DNA from: an uncultured Taibaiella sp.
GTDB taxonomy: Bacteria > Bacteroidota > Bacteroidia > Chitinophagales > Chitinophagaceae
DNA length: 6,087 nt
Reading direction: 5' to 3'
Assembly: GCA_946886975.1 (NCBI GenBank)
Contig: CAMPJV010000166.1
Span: forward strand, 1 to 6,087
Shown: piece after piece, positions 5,700 through 6,087 of the stretch
Position numbering within the stretch: the first letter of the stretch is position 1
Layout of the letters: every line of letters begins with the position of its first letter
Notes under the pieces: model-generated
The model's database searches: none
Told to the model about the DNA's origin: nothing
The model's input: only the letters and a program-made list of their open reading frames with translations
Translations under genes and position numbers: made by a program

Positions 5700-6087
5700 A
5701 TGGATTTCTCAAATAACGGGAGGGGATCAGGAAAGGTCGGGTTTGGAGTAGTGATCATATTGATCGGTCTGGCCATATTTCTGAAACAGATAGATATGTT
5801 GCCATATCTCAACCTCCGGTTTACATGGCCTATAATATTAATCGCGATCGGGCTATTCATAGGTATCAGGAATAAGTTTAGCAACAATGCACCCTTTATC
5901 CTAATGGCGATTGGGGTATTTAATCTCATACCGGCATTTAGCTTTAATATCGGAACCCGTGAAGTCGATTCAGAAGATCTTGTTATCCCAGCCATACTAA
6001 TCATAGCAGGGCTGGTGATGATAGTGAAACCTGGAAAAAAAAAGTCCTGGACCGGGCATACCGGAATGATCAACTCCATGACTAACA
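5700..6087 (+). CDS. LiaF/DUF5668-type multi-pass membrane protein, 3' end outside window
   Basis: The frame is open from the ATG at 5700 to the right edge (129 codons with no stop), so the gene is cut. It begins MDFSNNGRGSGKVGFGVV and contains four predicted membrane helices (about 13-28, 42-56, 63-80 and 94-109), then a basic PGKKK stretch (111-115) where the visible part becomes polar. The hairpin IGLAIFLKQIDMLP...WPIILIAIGLFIG is characteristic of the LiaF transmembrane domain, found in envelope-stress proteins such as LiaF and in Bacteroidota relatives that often neighbour LytS/LytTR two-component genes. The second pair of helices echoes the first (WPIILIAIGLFIGIRNK against IPAILIIAGLVMIVKPG), suggesting an internal duplication. 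AAGAGG ends 2 nt before the ATG, too close for a standard ribosome binding site, but the promoter position supports this start. The role is inferred: sensing or damping of envelope stress. Confidence 0.85.
   Translation, partial: MDFSNNGRGSGKVGFGVVIILIGLAIFLKQIDMLPYLNLRFTWPIILIAIGLFIGIRNKFSNNAPFILMAIGVFNLIPAFSFNIGTREVDSEDLVIPAILIIAGLVMIVKPGKKKSWTGHTGMINSMTN

Noticed and set aside
5690..6079. A 129-residue open frame on the minus strand opposite the LiaF-like gene
   Set aside because: It has no promoter or recognisable domain, and the plus-strand frame over the same bases has a promoter, an operator and clear membrane-domain motifs.

Overview
The window looks like chromosomal DNA from a member of the Bacteroidota, most likely a Chitinophaga/Niastella-like lineage; the phylum is well supported, the family is a guess. 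The main evidence is promoter architecture: four start regions carry the phylum-specific TTG-N17-21-TAnnTTTG pattern instead of an E. coli type -35/-10. Other signs are short lipoproteins of the 'ACSKSDKD' and 'ACAQ' kind, a lack of strong Shine-Dalgarno sites, and protein families typical of the group. I see no transposase, integrase, CRISPR array or rRNA.

Layout from left to right. (1) A HipA-family kinase/toxin gene (+) runs in from the left edge; its N-terminus and any partner antitoxin lie outside the window. (2) A tRNA-Ser(UGA) gene (-) has its own promoter and terminator, with its 3' end facing the hipA-like gene. (3) msrA (+) encodes a methionine sulfoxide reductase A with a lipoprotein-type N-terminus. 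It ends at a strong hairpin shared with (4) a convergent gene (-) for a small lipoprotein of unknown function. (5) A tRNA-Leu(GAG) gene (-) also has its own promoter and terminator. (6) A membrane sensor histidine kinase gene (-) has no response regulator beside it. (7) Divergent from the kinase, a two-gene unit (+) encodes a 72-residue single-pass membrane protein and a family 2 glycosyltransferase. (8) A regulatory region holds three direct repeats at an exact 21-bp period, immediately upstream of a clear promoter. (9) This promoter drives a LiaF/DUF5668-type membrane protein gene (+) that is cut by the right edge.

Functionally this is mostly envelope and housekeeping content: oxidative protein repair, envelope sensing, glycan transfer and a probable envelope-stress membrane protein, with two independently transcribed tRNA genes between them. 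I do not see an obvious novel multi-gene system. The most interesting element is the 21-bp-periodic triple repeat at 5591-5643, whose sequence and spacing resemble a LytTR-type response-regulator operator and which sits at an activator position for the LiaF-like gene.
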